Shown here: positions 53,741 through 63,283 of the stretch, piece after piece
Layout: each line of letters begins with the position of its first letter
Numbering within the stretch: position 1 is the first letter of the stretch
Assembly: GCF_029893635.1 (NCBI RefSeq)
Contig: NZ_JARXYR010000002.1
Location: forward strand, 682,001-746,000
Direction: 5' to 3'
Source of the DNA: Variovorax sp. TBS-050B
Lineage (GTDB): Bacteria; Pseudomonadota; Gammaproteobacteria; Burkholderiales; Burkholderiaceae_C
Length of the DNA stretch: 64,000 nt
Made by a program: the position numbers and the translations under genes
Notes under the pieces: model-generated
Told to the model about the DNA's origin: nothing
Seen by the model: the letters and a program-made list of their open reading frames with translations, nothing else
Databases searched by the model: none

Positions 53741-54799
53741 TCAATCAGCGGCGCAGGCCGCCTCCTCTTCACCGGACAGCTCTTCGGCCGCCTGGTGTGC
53801 GGGCATGCGGTCCATGCGGTCCGCGAGCCCGTCGAAATAGTCGCCCACCGCGCGCAGCTGCGCGGCCGCGTCGTCGATGGCGTTCATGCGCGCGCGGAAG
53901 GCCTCGCCGTCCGGCAGGCTGCGCACGTACCAGCCGATGTGCTTGCGTGCGGTGCGCACGCCGGTGAACTCGCCATAGAGCGCATGGTGCGCCACGAGAT
54001 GGTCGAGCAGCAGCCGCCGCACCTCGGCCACCAGCGGCGGCGCCAGGTGCGTGCCCGTCGCGAGGAAATGCGCGATCTCGCGGAAGATCCACGGCCGCCC
54101 CTGGGCCGCGCGGCCGATCATCACCGCATCGGCGCCGGTGGCCGCGAGCACGTCGCGCGCCTTCTCGGGCGAACGGACGTCGCCGTTGGCCACCACCGGA
54201 ATGCGCACCGCCGCCTTCACCGCGGCGATGGTCTCGTATTCGGCCTCGCCCTTGTAGCCCTGCTCGCGCGTGCGGCCATGCACGGTGAGCATCTGCACGC
54301 CGATGGATTCGAAATCGCGCGCGAGCCCGACGGCGTTGCGGTGCCCCTCGCTCCAGCCGGTGCGCATCTTGAGCGTGACCGGCACGCCGAACGGAAGCGC
54401 CGCATCGACCACGGCCTGCACGATCCCGCGCGCGAGCGGCTCATCGCGCATCAGCGCCGAGCCGGCCCACTTGTTGCACACCTTCTTGGCCGGGCAGCCC
54501 ATGTTGATGTCGATGATCTGCGCGCCGCGCTCGATGTTGTAGACCGTGGCCTCGGCCATCATGGCTGCGTCGGTGCCGGCGATCTGCACCGCGATCGGGC
54601 CCGGCTCGCCGTCGTGGTTGGCGCGCCGCGAGGTCTTGAGCGTGTTCCAGAGTTCCTTGCGCGAGGTGACCATCTCGCTGACCGCATAGCCCGCGCCGAG
54701 TTCGCGGCACAGCATGCGGAAAGGCCGGTCCGTCACGCCGGCCATGGGCGCGACGAACAGCCTGTTTTCCAGCGTGTGGTTGCCGATCTGCAAGGTCAT
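53741..54799 (-). CDS. dusB: tRNA-dihydrouridine synthase DusB
   Basis: The 352-residue flavoenzyme reduces uridine in tRNA. It opens LENRLFVAPMAGVTDRPFRMLCRELGAG. The catalytic cysteine is in DINMGCPAKKVCNKWAGSALM, and further motifs include LTVHGRTREQGY, VVANGDVRSPEKA and GADAVMIGRAAQGRPWIF. The ATG at 54799 fits the family start; a longer frame upstream is a shadow. It heads the dusB-fis-purH transcription unit. No Shine-Dalgarno-like sequence is obvious before the start. Confidence 0.94.
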   Translation of the reverse strand: MTLQIGNHTLENRLFVAPMAGVTDRPFRMLCRELGAGYAVSEMVTSRKELWNTLKTSRRANHDGEPGPIAVQIAGTDAAMMAEATVYNIERGAQIIDINMGCPAKKVCNKWAGSALMRDEPLARGIVQAVVDAALPFGVPVTLKMRTGWSEGHRNAVGLARDFESIGVQMLTVHGRTREQGYKGEAEYETIAAVKAAVRIPVVANGDVRSPEKARDVLAATGADAVMIGRAAQGRPWIFREIAHFLATGTHLAPPLVAEVRRLLLDHLVAHHALYGEFTGVRTARKHIGWYVRSLPDGEAFRARMNAIDDAAAQLRAVGDYFDGLADRMDRMPAHQAAEELSGEEEAACAAD

Positions 54800-54980
54800 G
54801 GGGGAGGAAGCGTCGCGCGTCGGGCTGCTGAAAAATGAGGCACGATTGTAGCCACGCGGCATTTCGGCCGCTGAAACGATTTGCGCATGCCATGCAGGTG
54901 CAAACACCCATCGACGGCGGCCGGTTCTCCGACCCGCCGCGGCCCGCGGGCTGCCTATACTGCGCCGTCCATTCCACCTT

Positions 54981-55451
54981 ATGCAAGCCTGGCTCGACGC
55001 ACTCTTCGCGCTTCTCGCGCTGCCGCAATACGGCCTGTCCACGCTGTTCATCGCGGCCTTCGTCTCGGCCACGCTGCTGCCCGTGGGCTCGGAGCCGATC
55101 CTCTTCGGCCTGCTGAAGCTGAACCCCGAGATGTTCTGGTCGGCCATCCTGGTGGCCACGGTCGGCAACACCCTGGGCGGCGCGGTGGACTGGTGGATCG
55201 GCTACGGCGCGCACAAGGTCGCCGACAAGTATTCGCACTCCAAGCACCATGTGCGCGTGCTGGGCTGGCTCGAACGGCTCGGCCCCAAGGCCTGCCTGCT
55301 GAGCTGGCTGCCGATCGTCGGCGATCCGCTGTGCGCCGTCGCGGGCTGGCTCAAGCTGCCGTTCTGGCCATGCCTGGGCTACATGGCGATCGGCAAGTTC
55401 CTGCGCTACGTGTGCATGACGGTGGCGCTGCTCTATATCTTTCCGTCATGA
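54981..55451 (+). CDS. yqaA: YqaA family membrane protein (DedA-like)
   Basis: The 156-residue protein has several membrane segments. It shows the family pattern STLFIAAFVSATLLPVGSEPILFGLL at about residues 19-44, GNTLGGAVDWWIGYGAHKVAD, and GPKACLLSWLPIVGDPLCAVAGWL. YqaA is a small member of the SNARE-associated/DedA group; members of that superfamily are implicated in lipid scrambling or ion transport. It is divergent from dusB, with 181 bases between that I cannot assign further. Confidence 0.9.
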   Translation: MQAWLDALFALLALPQYGLSTLFIAAFVSATLLPVGSEPILFGLLKLNPEMFWSAILVATVGNTLGGAVDWWIGYGAHKVADKYSHSKHHVRVLGWLERLGPKACLLSWLPIVGDPLCAVAGWLKLPFWPCLGYMAIGKFLRYVCMTVALLYIFPS

Positions 55452-55482
55452 GGCTGCGCGCCGGCGTGCAGCCCCGCGCCAT

Positions 55483-56157
55483 TCAACTCAGCAGGCCGTA
55501 GGGGCCGCCACGTTCGAGCGCGCGCTGGTAGGCCGGCCGCGCGTGGATGCGCGCCAGATAGGCCATGAGCCGCGGCCGCTTCGCATCGAGGCCGCCGCGC
55601 GCCTGCGCGGCTTCGACCGGAAAGCTCATCTGGATGTCGGCGGCCGTGAACTCGCCGCCCGCGAACCATTCGCTCTTGCCGAGTTCGGCTTCCATGAAGC
55701 TCAGGTGGCTCTCGATGTTCGGCACGATGAAGGCCGCCTTGGCCTTGGCCGCGATGGTCCTGGCGATCGGCTTCACGAAGAACGGCATCCTGCTGCCCTC
55801 GATCCTGTCGAACACGAGCTTGAGCAGCAGCGGCGACATCGCCGTGCCTTCGGCGAAGTGCATCCAGTAGCGGTAGCGCAGCGCCTCGGGCGTGCCGGGC
55901 GCGGGCGCGAAGCGGCCCTGGCCGTGGCGCTCGATCAGCGTCTCGAGGATGGCGCCCGATTCCGCCAGCACCAGCCCGTCGTCCGTCGTGACCACCGGCG
56001 ACTTGCCGAGCGGATGCACCGCCCGCAGCGAAGCGGGCGCCAACATGGTCTGGGGATCGCGCTGGTAGTGGACGATGTCGTAGGGCAGGCCCAGTTCCTC
56101 GAGCAGCCACAACACCCGCTGCGAACGCGAGTTGTTGAGGTGATGGACGGTGAGCAT
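55483..56157 (-). CDS. gst: Glutathione S-transferase family protein
   Basis: The 224-residue protein has an N-terminal thioredoxin-like domain (TVHHLNNSRSQRVLWLLEELGLPYDI, with the SRSQRV catalytic helix and LAESGAILETLIERHG). A C-terminal helical domain follows with SEWFAGGEFTAADIQMSFP. It would conjugate glutathione or carry out a related reaction. The ATG overlaps the ychF stop (ATGA), so both are translated together. Confidence 0.9.
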   Translation of the reverse strand: MLTVHHLNNSRSQRVLWLLEELGLPYDIVHYQRDPQTMLAPASLRAVHPLGKSPVVTTDDGLVLAESGAILETLIERHGQGRFAPAPGTPEALRYRYWMHFAEGTAMSPLLLKLVFDRIEGSRMPFFVKPIARTIAAKAKAAFIVPNIESHLSFMEAELGKSEWFAGGEFTAADIQMSFPVEAAQARGGLDAKRPRLMAYLARIHARPAYQRALERGGPYGLLS

Positions 56158-57248
56158 CAGGAACTGAACAGGAAGTTCATCACGTCGCCGTCCTTCACGA
56201 CGTATTCCTTGCCTTCCGAGCGCATCTTGCCCGCGTCCTTGGCGCCCTGCTCGCCCTTGTAGGCGATGTAGTCGTCGAACGAGATGGTCTGGGCCCGGAT
56301 GTAGCCCTTCTCGAAATCGGTGTGGATCACGCCGGCCGCCTGCGGGCCGGTGTCGCCGACGTGGATGGTCCAGGCGCGCACTTCCTTCACGCCGGCGGTG
56401 AAGTAGGTCTGCAGGCCCAGCAGCTTGAAGGCGGCGCGGATCAGGCGGTTCAGGCCGGGCTCGTCCTGGCCGATCTCGGCGAGGAACATCTTCTTGTCCT
56501 CGTCGTCCATCTCCGAGAGATCGGCCTCGATCTTGGCGCAGATCGCCACCACGGGCGCGTTCTGCTTCGCGGCGTAGTCGCGCAGGCGGTCGAGGTAGAG
56601 GTTGTTCTCGAAGCCGTCTTCCGCCACGTTGCCCACGAACATCGCGGGCTTGGCGGTGATCAGCGTGAAGCTCTTCACCAGCGGCATTTCTTCCTTGGTG
56701 AATTCGAGCGCGCGCACCGGCGTGTTCTCGTTCAGCGCGGCCTGGCAGCGCTCCAGCAGGCCCACCAGCTTCTGCGCGTCCTTATCGCCCGAGCGCGCGA
56801 CCTTGGTGTGGCGCTGCAGCGCCTTCTCGACCGTCGCGAGGTCGGCCAGGCAGAGCTCGGTCTGGATCACCTCGATGTCGGAGATCGGGTCGACCTTGCC
56901 GGCCACGTGCACCACGTTGTCGTCGTCGAAGCAGCGCACCACGTTCACCGTGGCGTCGGTCTCGCGGATGTGGGCCAGGAACTTGTTGCCCAGGCCTTCG
57001 CCGGTGCTCGCGCCGGCCACCAGGCCGGCGATGTCGACGAACTCGACGATGGCCGGCACCACGCGCTCGGGCTGGACGATATCGGCGAGCTGCGCGAGCC
57101 GCGGGTCGGGCACCTCGACGATGCCGACGTTGGGCTCGATGGTGCAGAAAGGATAGTTTTCCGCTGCGATGCCGGCCTTGGTCAACGCATTGAAAAGGGT
57201 GGATTTACCGACGTTGGGCAGGCCGACGATGCCGCACTTCAAGCTCAT
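56157..57248 (-). CDS. ychF: Redox-regulated ATPase YchF
   Basis: The 363-residue Obg-like protein has the Walker A motif [15 protein letters not shown] at the start, the [19 protein letters not shown] switch region, and [20 protein letters not shown]. The C-terminal TGS domain is marked by [29 protein letters not shown]. YchF binds ATP rather than GTP and interacts with ribosomes. It is divergent from the ribose operon and followed by gst. Length is normal. Confidence 0.95.
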   Translation of the reverse strand: MSLKCGIVGLPNVGKSTLFNALTKAGIAAENYPFCTIEPNVGIVEVPDPRLAQLADIVQPERVVPAIVEFVDIAGLVAGASTGEGLGNKFLAHIRETDATVNVVRCFDDDNVVHVAGKVDPISDIEVIQTELCLADLATVEKALQRHTKVARSGDKDAQKLVGLLERCQAALNENTPVRALEFTKEEMPLVKSFTLITAKPAMFVGNVAEDGFENNLYLDRLRDYAAKQNAPVVAICAKIEADLSEMDDEDKKMFLAEIGQDEPGLNRLIRAAFKLLGLQTYFTAGVKEVRAWTIHVGDTGPQAAGVIHTDFEKGYIRAQTISFDDYIAYKGEQGAKDAGKMRSEGKEYVVKDGDVMNFLFSS

Positions 57249-57359
57249 GGGGGGTCCTCTTGGGGTAACCGGGGATTTTAAGTCGCGGCCGCCGGCGCGC
57301 CCGCGGACCGGTCTTCGATGCCGGTTCTTCAGGGTTAGCCCGGGTGAAATCGCAAAATA

Positions 57360-57383
57360 GCAAACGTTTGCGCAAACGTTTTC
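57360..57383. promoter_or_regulatory. Tandem LacI-type operators of the ribose operon
   Basis: GCAAACGTTTGC (57360-57371) is a perfect 12-bp palindrome. The closely related GCAAACGTTTTC (57372-57383) follows at once, forming a tandem. Both contain AAACGTTT, the typical LacI/PurR-class core. They lie 63-86 bases before the rbsB start, where repression of the operon is expected. The LacI protein at 61215 is the natural candidate. Confidence 0.72.
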
Positions 57384-57445
57384 GTTTCATAATGCCGAGC
57401 CCGGCAGAGACCGGCGCCCGCTCAACCATCTCCTGGAGACACACC

Positions 57446-58405
57446 ATGAAGTTCACCCGCCGCACCCTGCAAAGCGCAGCCGCCCTGGCCCTGCTCGGCA
57501 CCCTGGGCGCTTCCCCCGCGCTGGCGCAGGACAAGCCCAAGGTCGCGCTGGTCATGAAATCGCTGGCCAACGAGTTCTTCCGCACCATGGAAGACGGCGC
57601 CAAGGCGCACCAGAAGGCCAACGCCGCCAAGTACACGCTGGTGGCCAACGGCATCAAGGACGAGACGGACACCGCCGCCCAGATCAAGATGGTCGAGCAG
57701 ATGATGGCGCAGAAGATCAACGCGCTGGTCATCGCCCCGGCCGATTCGAAGGCGCTGGTGCCGGTGGTCAAGACGGCCATCGACCGCGGCATCCTCGTGG
57801 TCAACATCGACAACCAGTTCGACGCCGCGGCGCTGAAGGAAAAGGGCATCCAGGTGCCCTTCGTCGGCCCCGACAACCGCGCCGGCGCCAAGCTGGTCGG
57901 CGACGAACTCGCCAAGAGCCTGAAGGCGGGCGACAAGGTCGGCATCATCGAAGGCGTGTCGACCACCTTCAATGCGCAGCAGCGCACTCTGGGCTACCAG
58001 GACGCGATGAAGGCCGCGGGCGTCACCGTGGTCGGCGTGCAGTCGGGCCAGTGGGAGATCGACAAGGGCAACACCGTGGCCGCCGGCATGCTGCGCGAGC
58101 ACCCGGACCTGAAGGCGCTGCTCGCGGGCAACGACAGCATGGCGCTCGGCGCGGTCGCCGCGGTCAAGGCCGCGGGCAAGACCGGCAAGGTGCAGGTCGT
58201 GGGCTACGACAACATCGGCGCCATCAAGCCGATGCTGGCCGACGGCCGCGTGCTCGCCACGGCCGACCAGTTCGCCGCCAAGCAGGCGGTGTTCGGCATC
58301 GAGACCGCGCTGAAGGCGCTGGCCGAGAAGAAGAAGCAGTCCGATATGCCGGCCGAGGTCAAGACCGACGTGGTGCTCGTGACCAAGTCGTCGTCGGCCA
58401 AGTAA
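57446..58405 (+). CDS. rbsB: Ribose ABC transporter, periplasmic binding protein
   Basis: The 319-residue protein has a signal peptide (RRTLQSAAALALLGTLGASPALA, cleavage before QDKPK) and a mature sugar-binding domain. The latter has VALVMKSLANEFFRTMEDGAKAH, NALVIAPADSKALVPVV and VVGYDNIGAIKPMLADGRVLATADQ. It belongs to the RbsB/ALS-type family and delivers a pentose to RbsAC. GGAG precedes the ATG at 57446. It is the first gene of the operon and lies downstream of the tandem LacI operators. Confidence 0.9.
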   Translation: MKFTRRTLQSAAALALLGTLGASPALAQDKPKVALVMKSLANEFFRTMEDGAKAHQKANAAKYTLVANGIKDETDTAAQIKMVEQMMAQKINALVIAPADSKALVPVVKTAIDRGILVVNIDNQFDAAALKEKGIQVPFVGPDNRAGAKLVGDELAKSLKAGDKVGIIEGVSTTFNAQQRTLGYQDAMKAAGVTVVGVQSGQWEIDKGNTVAAGMLREHPDLKALLAGNDSMALGAVAAVKAAGKTGKVQVVGYDNIGAIKPMLADGRVLATADQFAAKQAVFGIETALKALAEKKKQSDMPAEVKTDVVLVTKSSSAK

Positions 58406-58433
58406 GCCGCGACCCGAAGGAAGAGAGCCCGCG

Positions 58434-60047
58434 TTGACCACCTCCGCCGCCGCCATGCATGCCCCCGTGCCCGTGCTCTCCCTGAGCGGGCTCGGCAAGG
58501 ACTACGCGGCGCCGGTGCTCGACGACGTGTCGCTCGTGCTCAACGCCGGCGAGGTGCTCGCACTGACGGGCGAGAACGGCGCCGGCAAGAGCACGCTGTC
58601 GAAGATCGTCTGCGGCCTGGTGCAGCCCACGCGCGGCCACATGCTCCTCGACGGCGCGGCCTTCGCGCCCGCCTCGCGCCGCGACGCCGAGCGCCTGGGC
58701 GTGCGCATGGTGATGCAGGAACTGGGGCTGGTCACCACGCTGTCGGTGGCGGAGAACCTGCTGCTCGACCGGCTGCCGCACAGGACCGGCTGGATCCGCC
58801 GCGCGAAGCTGCACGAGCTGGCCGCGCGCCAGCTCGCCAAGATCGGCATGCAGAACATCGACCCGGCGATGCCGGTCGCGCGGCTCGGCATCGGCCAGCA
58901 GCAGATGGTCGAGATCGCGCGCAACCTGCAGGACGACACCCGGGTGCTGGTGCTCGACGAGCCCACGGCCATGCTCACGCCGCGCGAGACCGCGCACCTG
59001 TTCGAGCAGATCGAAGGGCTCAAGGCGCGCGGCGTGGCAATCGTCTACGTCTCGCACCGGCTCGAGGAGCTGCAGCGCATCGCCGACCGCGTGGCCGTGC
59101 TGCGCGACGGCCGCCTGGTCGACGTGCGCGCCATGGCCGGCGTGCGCGAATCCGAGCTGGTGCAGCGCATGGTCGGCCGCGCGGTGCACGAGCACGAGGG
59201 CCGCGCGCGCCGCGTGGCCGGCCCGGTGCTGCTGCGCGCCCGCGGCATCGGCCGGGCGCAGGTCGTGCGCGACGTGAACATCGACCTGCACGCGGGCGAA
59301 GTCATGGGCCTCGCAGGCCTGGTCGGATCCGGCCGGACCGAACTCGTGCGGCTGCTGTTCGGCGCCGACCGTGCCGACCGCGGCGAGATCACGCTGCACG
59401 ATGCCGACGGCCGCACGGTGCAGCAGGTGCCAAAGGGCTGGCGCTCGCCGATGCAGGCGATCCGCGCGGGCATCGGCCTCGTGACCGAGGACCGCAAGTC
59501 GCAGGGCCTGCTGCTGCCGCAGTCGATCCGCGTCAACGCCACGCTGAGCGACCTGGGCGCGATCTCCAGGGGCGGCTGGCTGCAGCACGCCCGGGAGCGC
59601 GGCATCGCGCGGCGGCTGGTGGAGCTGCTGCGCATCCGCTCGCGCAGCATCGAGCAGCCGGTGGCCACGCTCAGCGGCGGCAACCAGCAGAAGGTGGTGT
59701 TCGCGCGCTGGCTGCACCGCGAATGCAAGGTGCTGCTGCTCGACGAACCCACGCGCGGCGTGGACGTGGGCGCGCGCGCCGACCTCTACGCCGAGCTCGA
59801 CCGCATGACCGAGGCCGGCCGCGCGCTGCTGATGGTGTCGAGCGACCTGCGCGAGCTGATGGCCATGTGCGACCGCATCGGCGTGATGAGCGCCGGACGG
59901 CTGGTCGCCGTGTTCGAGCGCGGCCAGTGGAGCGAACAATCGCTCCTTGCCGCCGCCTTCAGCGACGCGGCGGGACGCACCGCCGACCCCATCGCCGCAC
60001 CTTCCGAACCGAACAAGAACCAGCCGGCCCCGGCCGAGACACCATGA
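58434..60047 (+). CDS. rbsA: Ribose ABC transporter, duplicated ATP-binding protein
   Basis: The 537-residue protein has two ATP-binding cassettes. The first has the Walker A GENGAGKSTLSKIVCGL near residue 46 and DEPTAMLTPRE near residue 176. The second has the degenerate GLVGSGRTELVRLLFG and signature VATLSGGNQQKVVFARWL with DEPTRGVDVGARADLYAEL. This is the RbsA pattern. The start is uncertain: TTG at 58434 has GAAGGAAGAG nearby, and an ATG at 58455 is an alternative. It overlaps the next gene by four bases. Confidence 0.9.
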   Translation: MTTSAAAMHAPVPVLSLSGLGKDYAAPVLDDVSLVLNAGEVLALTGENGAGKSTLSKIVCGLVQPTRGHMLLDGAAFAPASRRDAERLGVRMVMQELGLVTTLSVAENLLLDRLPHRTGWIRRAKLHELAARQLAKIGMQNIDPAMPVARLGIGQQQMVEIARNLQDDTRVLVLDEPTAMLTPRETAHLFEQIEGLKARGVAIVYVSHRLEELQRIADRVAVLRDGRLVDVRAMAGVRESELVQRMVGRAVHEHEGRARRVAGPVLLRARGIGRAQVVRDVNIDLHAGEVMGLAGLVGSGRTELVRLLFGADRADRGEITLHDADGRTVQQVPKGWRSPMQAIRAGIGLVTEDRKSQGLLLPQSIRVNATLSDLGAISRGGWLQHARERGIARRLVELLRIRSRSIEQPVATLSGGNQQKVVFARWLHRECKVLLLDEPTRGVDVGARADLYAELDRMTEAGRALLMVSSDLRELMAMCDRIGVMSAGRLVAVFERGQWSEQSLLAAAFSDAAGRTADPIAAPSEPNKNQPAPAETP

Positions 60048-61024
60048 ACGCAGCCGCCGCACCCAACGCCGCCCCGCCCTCCGCCCTCAAGGGCCAGCTG
60101 GGCACCTACCTCGGCCTGACCGTCGTGCTCGTGGGCATGGTCGCGCTCTTCGGCACGCTGAGCGACTACTTCCTCACGCGCGAGACCTTCGTCTCGATCG
60201 CCAACGAGATCCCCGCGCTCGCGGTGATGGCGGTCGGCATGACCTTCGTGCTGATCATCGCGGGCATCGACCTCTCGGTCGGCTCGGTGCTGGCGCTCAG
60301 CGCGGCGGTCACGGCCGCGGCGATCCTCCAATGGAAGCTCTCGGTGCCGCTGGCCGCCGCGCTCGGCCTCGCGACCGGGCTGGTCTGCGGCACGGTCACG
60401 GGTTCGGTCTCGGTGGCCTGGCGGCTGCCGAGCTTCATCGTCTCGCTCGGCATGCTCGAAGCGGTGCGCGGCGGCGCGTACCTCGTGACCGATTCGCGCA
60501 CCCAGTACGTGGGCGATGCGATCTCGGGCCTGGCCGCCCCGTGGGCCGGCGGCATCTCGGCCGCCTTCGTGATCGCGGTGCTGCTGGTGGTGGCCGGGCA
60601 ACTGGTGCTCACGCGCACGGTGTTCGGCCGGCACGTGGTGGGCATCGGCACCAACGAGGAGGCGATGCGGCTCGCGGGCGTCGATCCGCGGCCGATCCGC
60701 ATCCTCGTGTTCGCCGCCACCGGCCTGCTGGCCGCGCTCGCGGGCCTGATGCAGTCGGCGCGGCTCGAGGCCGCCGACCCGAACGCCGGCGTCGGCATCG
60801 AGCTGCAGGTGATCGCGGCCGTGGTGATCGGCGGCACCAGCCTCATGGGCGGGCGCGGCTCGGTGGTCAACACCTTCTTCGGCGTGCTGATCATCGCGGT
60901 GCTCGAGGCCGGGCTCGCGCAGGTGGGCGCGAGCGAACCGAGCAAGCGCATCATCACGGGCGCGGTGATCGTGGTCGCGGTGATCATCGACACCCTGCGC
61001 CAGCGCCGCGCCGAACTGAAATGA
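60044..61024 (+). CDS. rbsC: Ribose ABC transporter, permease
   Basis: The 326-residue membrane protein has about 8-10 helices and the BPD_transp_2 signature: FVLIIAGIDLSVGSVLALSA near residue 65, LPSFIVSLGMLEAVRGGAYL, GIGTNEEAMRLAGVDPRPIRILVF and VVIGGTSLMGGRGSVVNTFFGVLII. It forms the channel with RbsA and RbsB. The ATG overlaps the rbsA stop (ATGA). Confidence 0.92.
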   Translation: MNAAAAPNAAPPSALKGQLGTYLGLTVVLVGMVALFGTLSDYFLTRETFVSIANEIPALAVMAVGMTFVLIIAGIDLSVGSVLALSAAVTAAAILQWKLSVPLAAALGLATGLVCGTVTGSVSVAWRLPSFIVSLGMLEAVRGGAYLVTDSRTQYVGDAISGLAAPWAGGISAAFVIAVLLVVAGQLVLTRTVFGRHVVGIGTNEEAMRLAGVDPRPIRILVFAATGLLAALAGLMQSARLEAADPNAGVGIELQVIAAVVIGGTSLMGGRGSVVNTFFGVLIIAVLEAGLAQVGASEPSKRIITGAVIVVAVIIDTLRQRRAELK

Positions 61025-61026
61025 AA

Positions 61027-61120
61027 CACCCCCCATGCCGCTTCGCGGCTCCCCCCTCTCTCGCCTTCGGCGGGAGGGGGGCGCACCCGGCGGCCTGGCA
61101 AAGCCAGTTCCGCGGGTGCC
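61027..61120. repeat. Intergenic hairpin repeat between rbsC and the LacI gene
   Basis: It has the same design as the element at 49071: a C-run/G-run stem (CCCCCC ... GGGGGG) followed by a compound hairpin CACCCG ... CGGGTG with inner GCGG/CCGC and CTGGC/GCCAG pairs. It lies directly after rbsC. It may attenuate transcription into the regulator and kinase genes. Confidence 0.55.
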
Positions 61121-61214
61121 CGGAGGGCTTCGCTGCGCTCGCCGACTTGCGTTGCCTGCGTCGTGCGATGGGGATGGCGCGCAGCGCGATGGAAAACTGA
61201 AGAGAGAGCGGAAG

Positions 61215-62315
61215 ATGGCCACCATCAAGGACGTCGCGCTGCGCGCGGGGGTTTCCGTGACCACGGTCTCGCACGTGGTCAACGACACGCGCCACGTGAG
61301 CGCCAAGGGGCGCGAGCGCGTCGAGCAGGCGATCCGCGAGCTCGGCTACGTGCCCAACGCGATGGCGCGCAGCCTCAAGAGCAACACCACCTCCACGCTC
61401 GGGATGCTGATCCCGAACAGCTCGAACCCGTACTTCGCCGAGATCGTGCGCATCGTGGAAGACCGCTGCTTCGGCGCCGGCTACACGCTGGTGCTGTGCA
61501 ACACCGACGACGAGCCCCGGCGCCAGAGCGTCTACCTGCAGGTGCTGGCCGAGCGCCGCATCGACGGGCTGATCGTGGTCTCCACCGGCGCCGGCGAGGA
61601 CGATTCGCTGGTGACGCAGCTGCACGGCCTGCGCATTCCCACGGTGCTGGTCGATCGCGAGATCGCCGACCCCGCCTGCGACCTGGTCGAGACGGCCCAC
61701 ATGCAGGGCGGCCTGCTCGCGGTGCGGCACCTGCTGTCGCTCGGGCACCGGCGCATCGCCTGCATCGGCGGCCCGGTGGGCGTGATGCCGAGCGAGCAGC
61801 GCATCGAAGGCTGGCGCATGGCGCTGGCCGAGGCCGGCGCCAGCTCGCAGCCCCAGGGCGCGGGCGCCGATGCGCTGCTGTGGCGCGGCGGCTTCACGAG
61901 CCAGGGCGGCTACGAGGCGATGCATGCGATCCTGCGCACCGAGCAGGCGCCGTCGGCCGTGTTCGTCTGCAACGACCTGATGGCGATCGGCGCGCTGCGC
62001 GCCGCGCACGAGAGCGGCGTGCACGTGCCCGACGACCTCTCGATCGTGGGCTTCGACGACATCGAACTCTCGGCCTACACCAGCCCGCCGCTCACCACGG
62101 TGGCGCAGCCCAAGGAGCGCATCGGCGCGCTCGCGGTCGACATGCTGCTGGAGCGCGTCGGCGGCAAGCGGCGCGACGCACGCAAGGTGGTGCTGCAGCC
62201 CGAGCTGCGCGTGCGCGCCTCGACCGCGCGCCATGCGAGCTTCCGCGAAGCGCCCGCGCCCTCCCCGTCCGACGCCGCCGCCGCGGCGGACACCCGAAAG
62301 CCCCGCAAGCCGTGA
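61215..62315 (+). CDS. rbsR: LacI family transcriptional regulator (ribose)
   Basis: The 366-residue repressor has a LacI helix-turn-helix (ATIKDVALRAGVSVTTVSHVVN) with hinge residues RSLKSNTTSTLGMLIP. A periplasmic-binding-type effector domain follows (FAEIVRIVEDRCFGAGY, CNDLMAIGALRAAHESGVHVP, SIVGFDDIELSAYTSPPLTTV). It likely binds the tandem AAACGTTT operators before rbsB and responds to ribose or a phosphorylated derivative. The gene sits inside the operon it would control. The C-terminus has an alanine/proline-rich tail. Confidence 0.9.
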   Translation: MATIKDVALRAGVSVTTVSHVVNDTRHVSAKGRERVEQAIRELGYVPNAMARSLKSNTTSTLGMLIPNSSNPYFAEIVRIVEDRCFGAGYTLVLCNTDDEPRRQSVYLQVLAERRIDGLIVVSTGAGEDDSLVTQLHGLRIPTVLVDREIADPACDLVETAHMQGGLLAVRHLLSLGHRRIACIGGPVGVMPSEQRIEGWRMALAEAGASSQPQGAGADALLWRGGFTSQGGYEAMHAILRTEQAPSAVFVCNDLMAIGALRAAHESGVHVPDDLSIVGFDDIELSAYTSPPLTTVAQPKERIGALAVDMLLERVGGKRRDARKVVLQPELRVRASTARHASFREAPAPSPSDAAAAADTRKPRKP

Positions 62316-63283
62316 GCGCCCCGAATCCGCCCTCCCCCGTTCATGCCGCGCCGCCGCGCATCGTCGTGCTCGGCAGCCTCAACATGGACATCGTGCTGCG
62401 CGTGCCGCATGCACCCGCCGCGGGCGAGACACTGCTCGGCCGCTCCATCGACCACATCCCCGGCGGCAAGGGCGCGAACCAGGCCGTGAGCTGCGCGCGC
62501 GAAGGCGGCCAAGTGGCGATGATCGGCTGCGTCGGCGACGACGCGAACGGCCGGGCGCTCTGCGCAGCGCTCGAGGCCGACGGCATCGACACCGCCGCGC
62601 TGCGCACCACCACCGCCGCGCCCACGGGCACGGCGCTGATCCTGGTCGAGGACGGCGGCCAGAACCGCATCGTGATGGTGCCCGGCGCCAATGCCGCGGT
62701 CGACCTCGACGCGGCCGCGCTGCGCGCGCAGCTGCAGGGCGCGGCCTTTCTCGTCACGCAGTTCGAGACGCCGATGGACCAGGTCGAGCGCGCGATCTCG
62801 GCCGCGCACGCGGCGGGCTGCAAGGTGCTGCTCAACCCGTCGCCGATGCAGCCGATCGCCGCGCCGCTGTGGCCGCGCATCGACACGCTGGTGGTGAACG
62901 AGCTCGAGGCCCGCGCGCTCTGCGGCCAGGCGGCCGACAGCCCGCAGGAGGCCGCGCTCGCGGGCCGGGCGCTGCGCGCCGAAGGCATCGCGCGCGTGGT
63001 CGTCACGCTCGGCGCGCGCGGCGCGGTGGCCATCGACGACGATGGCGCGCGCCACCATCCCGCGCCGCAGGTGCAGGCCGTGGACACCACCGCGGCCGGC
63101 GACACCTTCCTCGGCGCGCTCGCCGTGGCGCTGGGCGAAGGCGCGTCCTTCGACGAGGCCGTGCGCCTGGGCATCCGCGCCGCGGCGCTGTGCATCCAGC
63201 AGCCCGGCGCCCAGCCCTCCATCCCGCGGCGCGATGCCGTGCTGCGAAGCCCCCTGCCACCCGACTGGATTCCGCTGCCGTGA
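62312..63283 (+). CDS. rbsK: Ribokinase
   Basis: The 323-residue PfkB-family kinase phosphorylates ribose at O5. Motifs are IVVLGSLNMDIVLRVPHAPAAGETL, HIPGGKGANQAVSCAREGG near residue 50, and VDTTAAGDTFLGALAVALGEG with the catalytic aspartate near residue 260. The GTG start overlaps the regulator stop (GTGA). It is followed by rbsD with another four-base overlap, so the set is translationally coupled. Confidence 0.93.
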   Translation: MSAPNPPSPVHAAPPRIVVLGSLNMDIVLRVPHAPAAGETLLGRSIDHIPGGKGANQAVSCAREGGQVAMIGCVGDDANGRALCAALEADGIDTAALRTTTAAPTGTALILVEDGGQNRIVMVPGANAAVDLDAAALRAQLQGAAFLVTQFETPMDQVERAISAAHAAGCKVLLNPSPMQPIAAPLWPRIDTLVVNELEARALCGQAADSPQEAALAGRALRAEGIARVVVTLGARGAVAIDDDGARHHPAPQVQAVDTTAAGDTFLGALAVALGEGASFDEAVRLGIRAAALCIQQPGAQPSIPRRDAVLRSPLPPDWIPLP

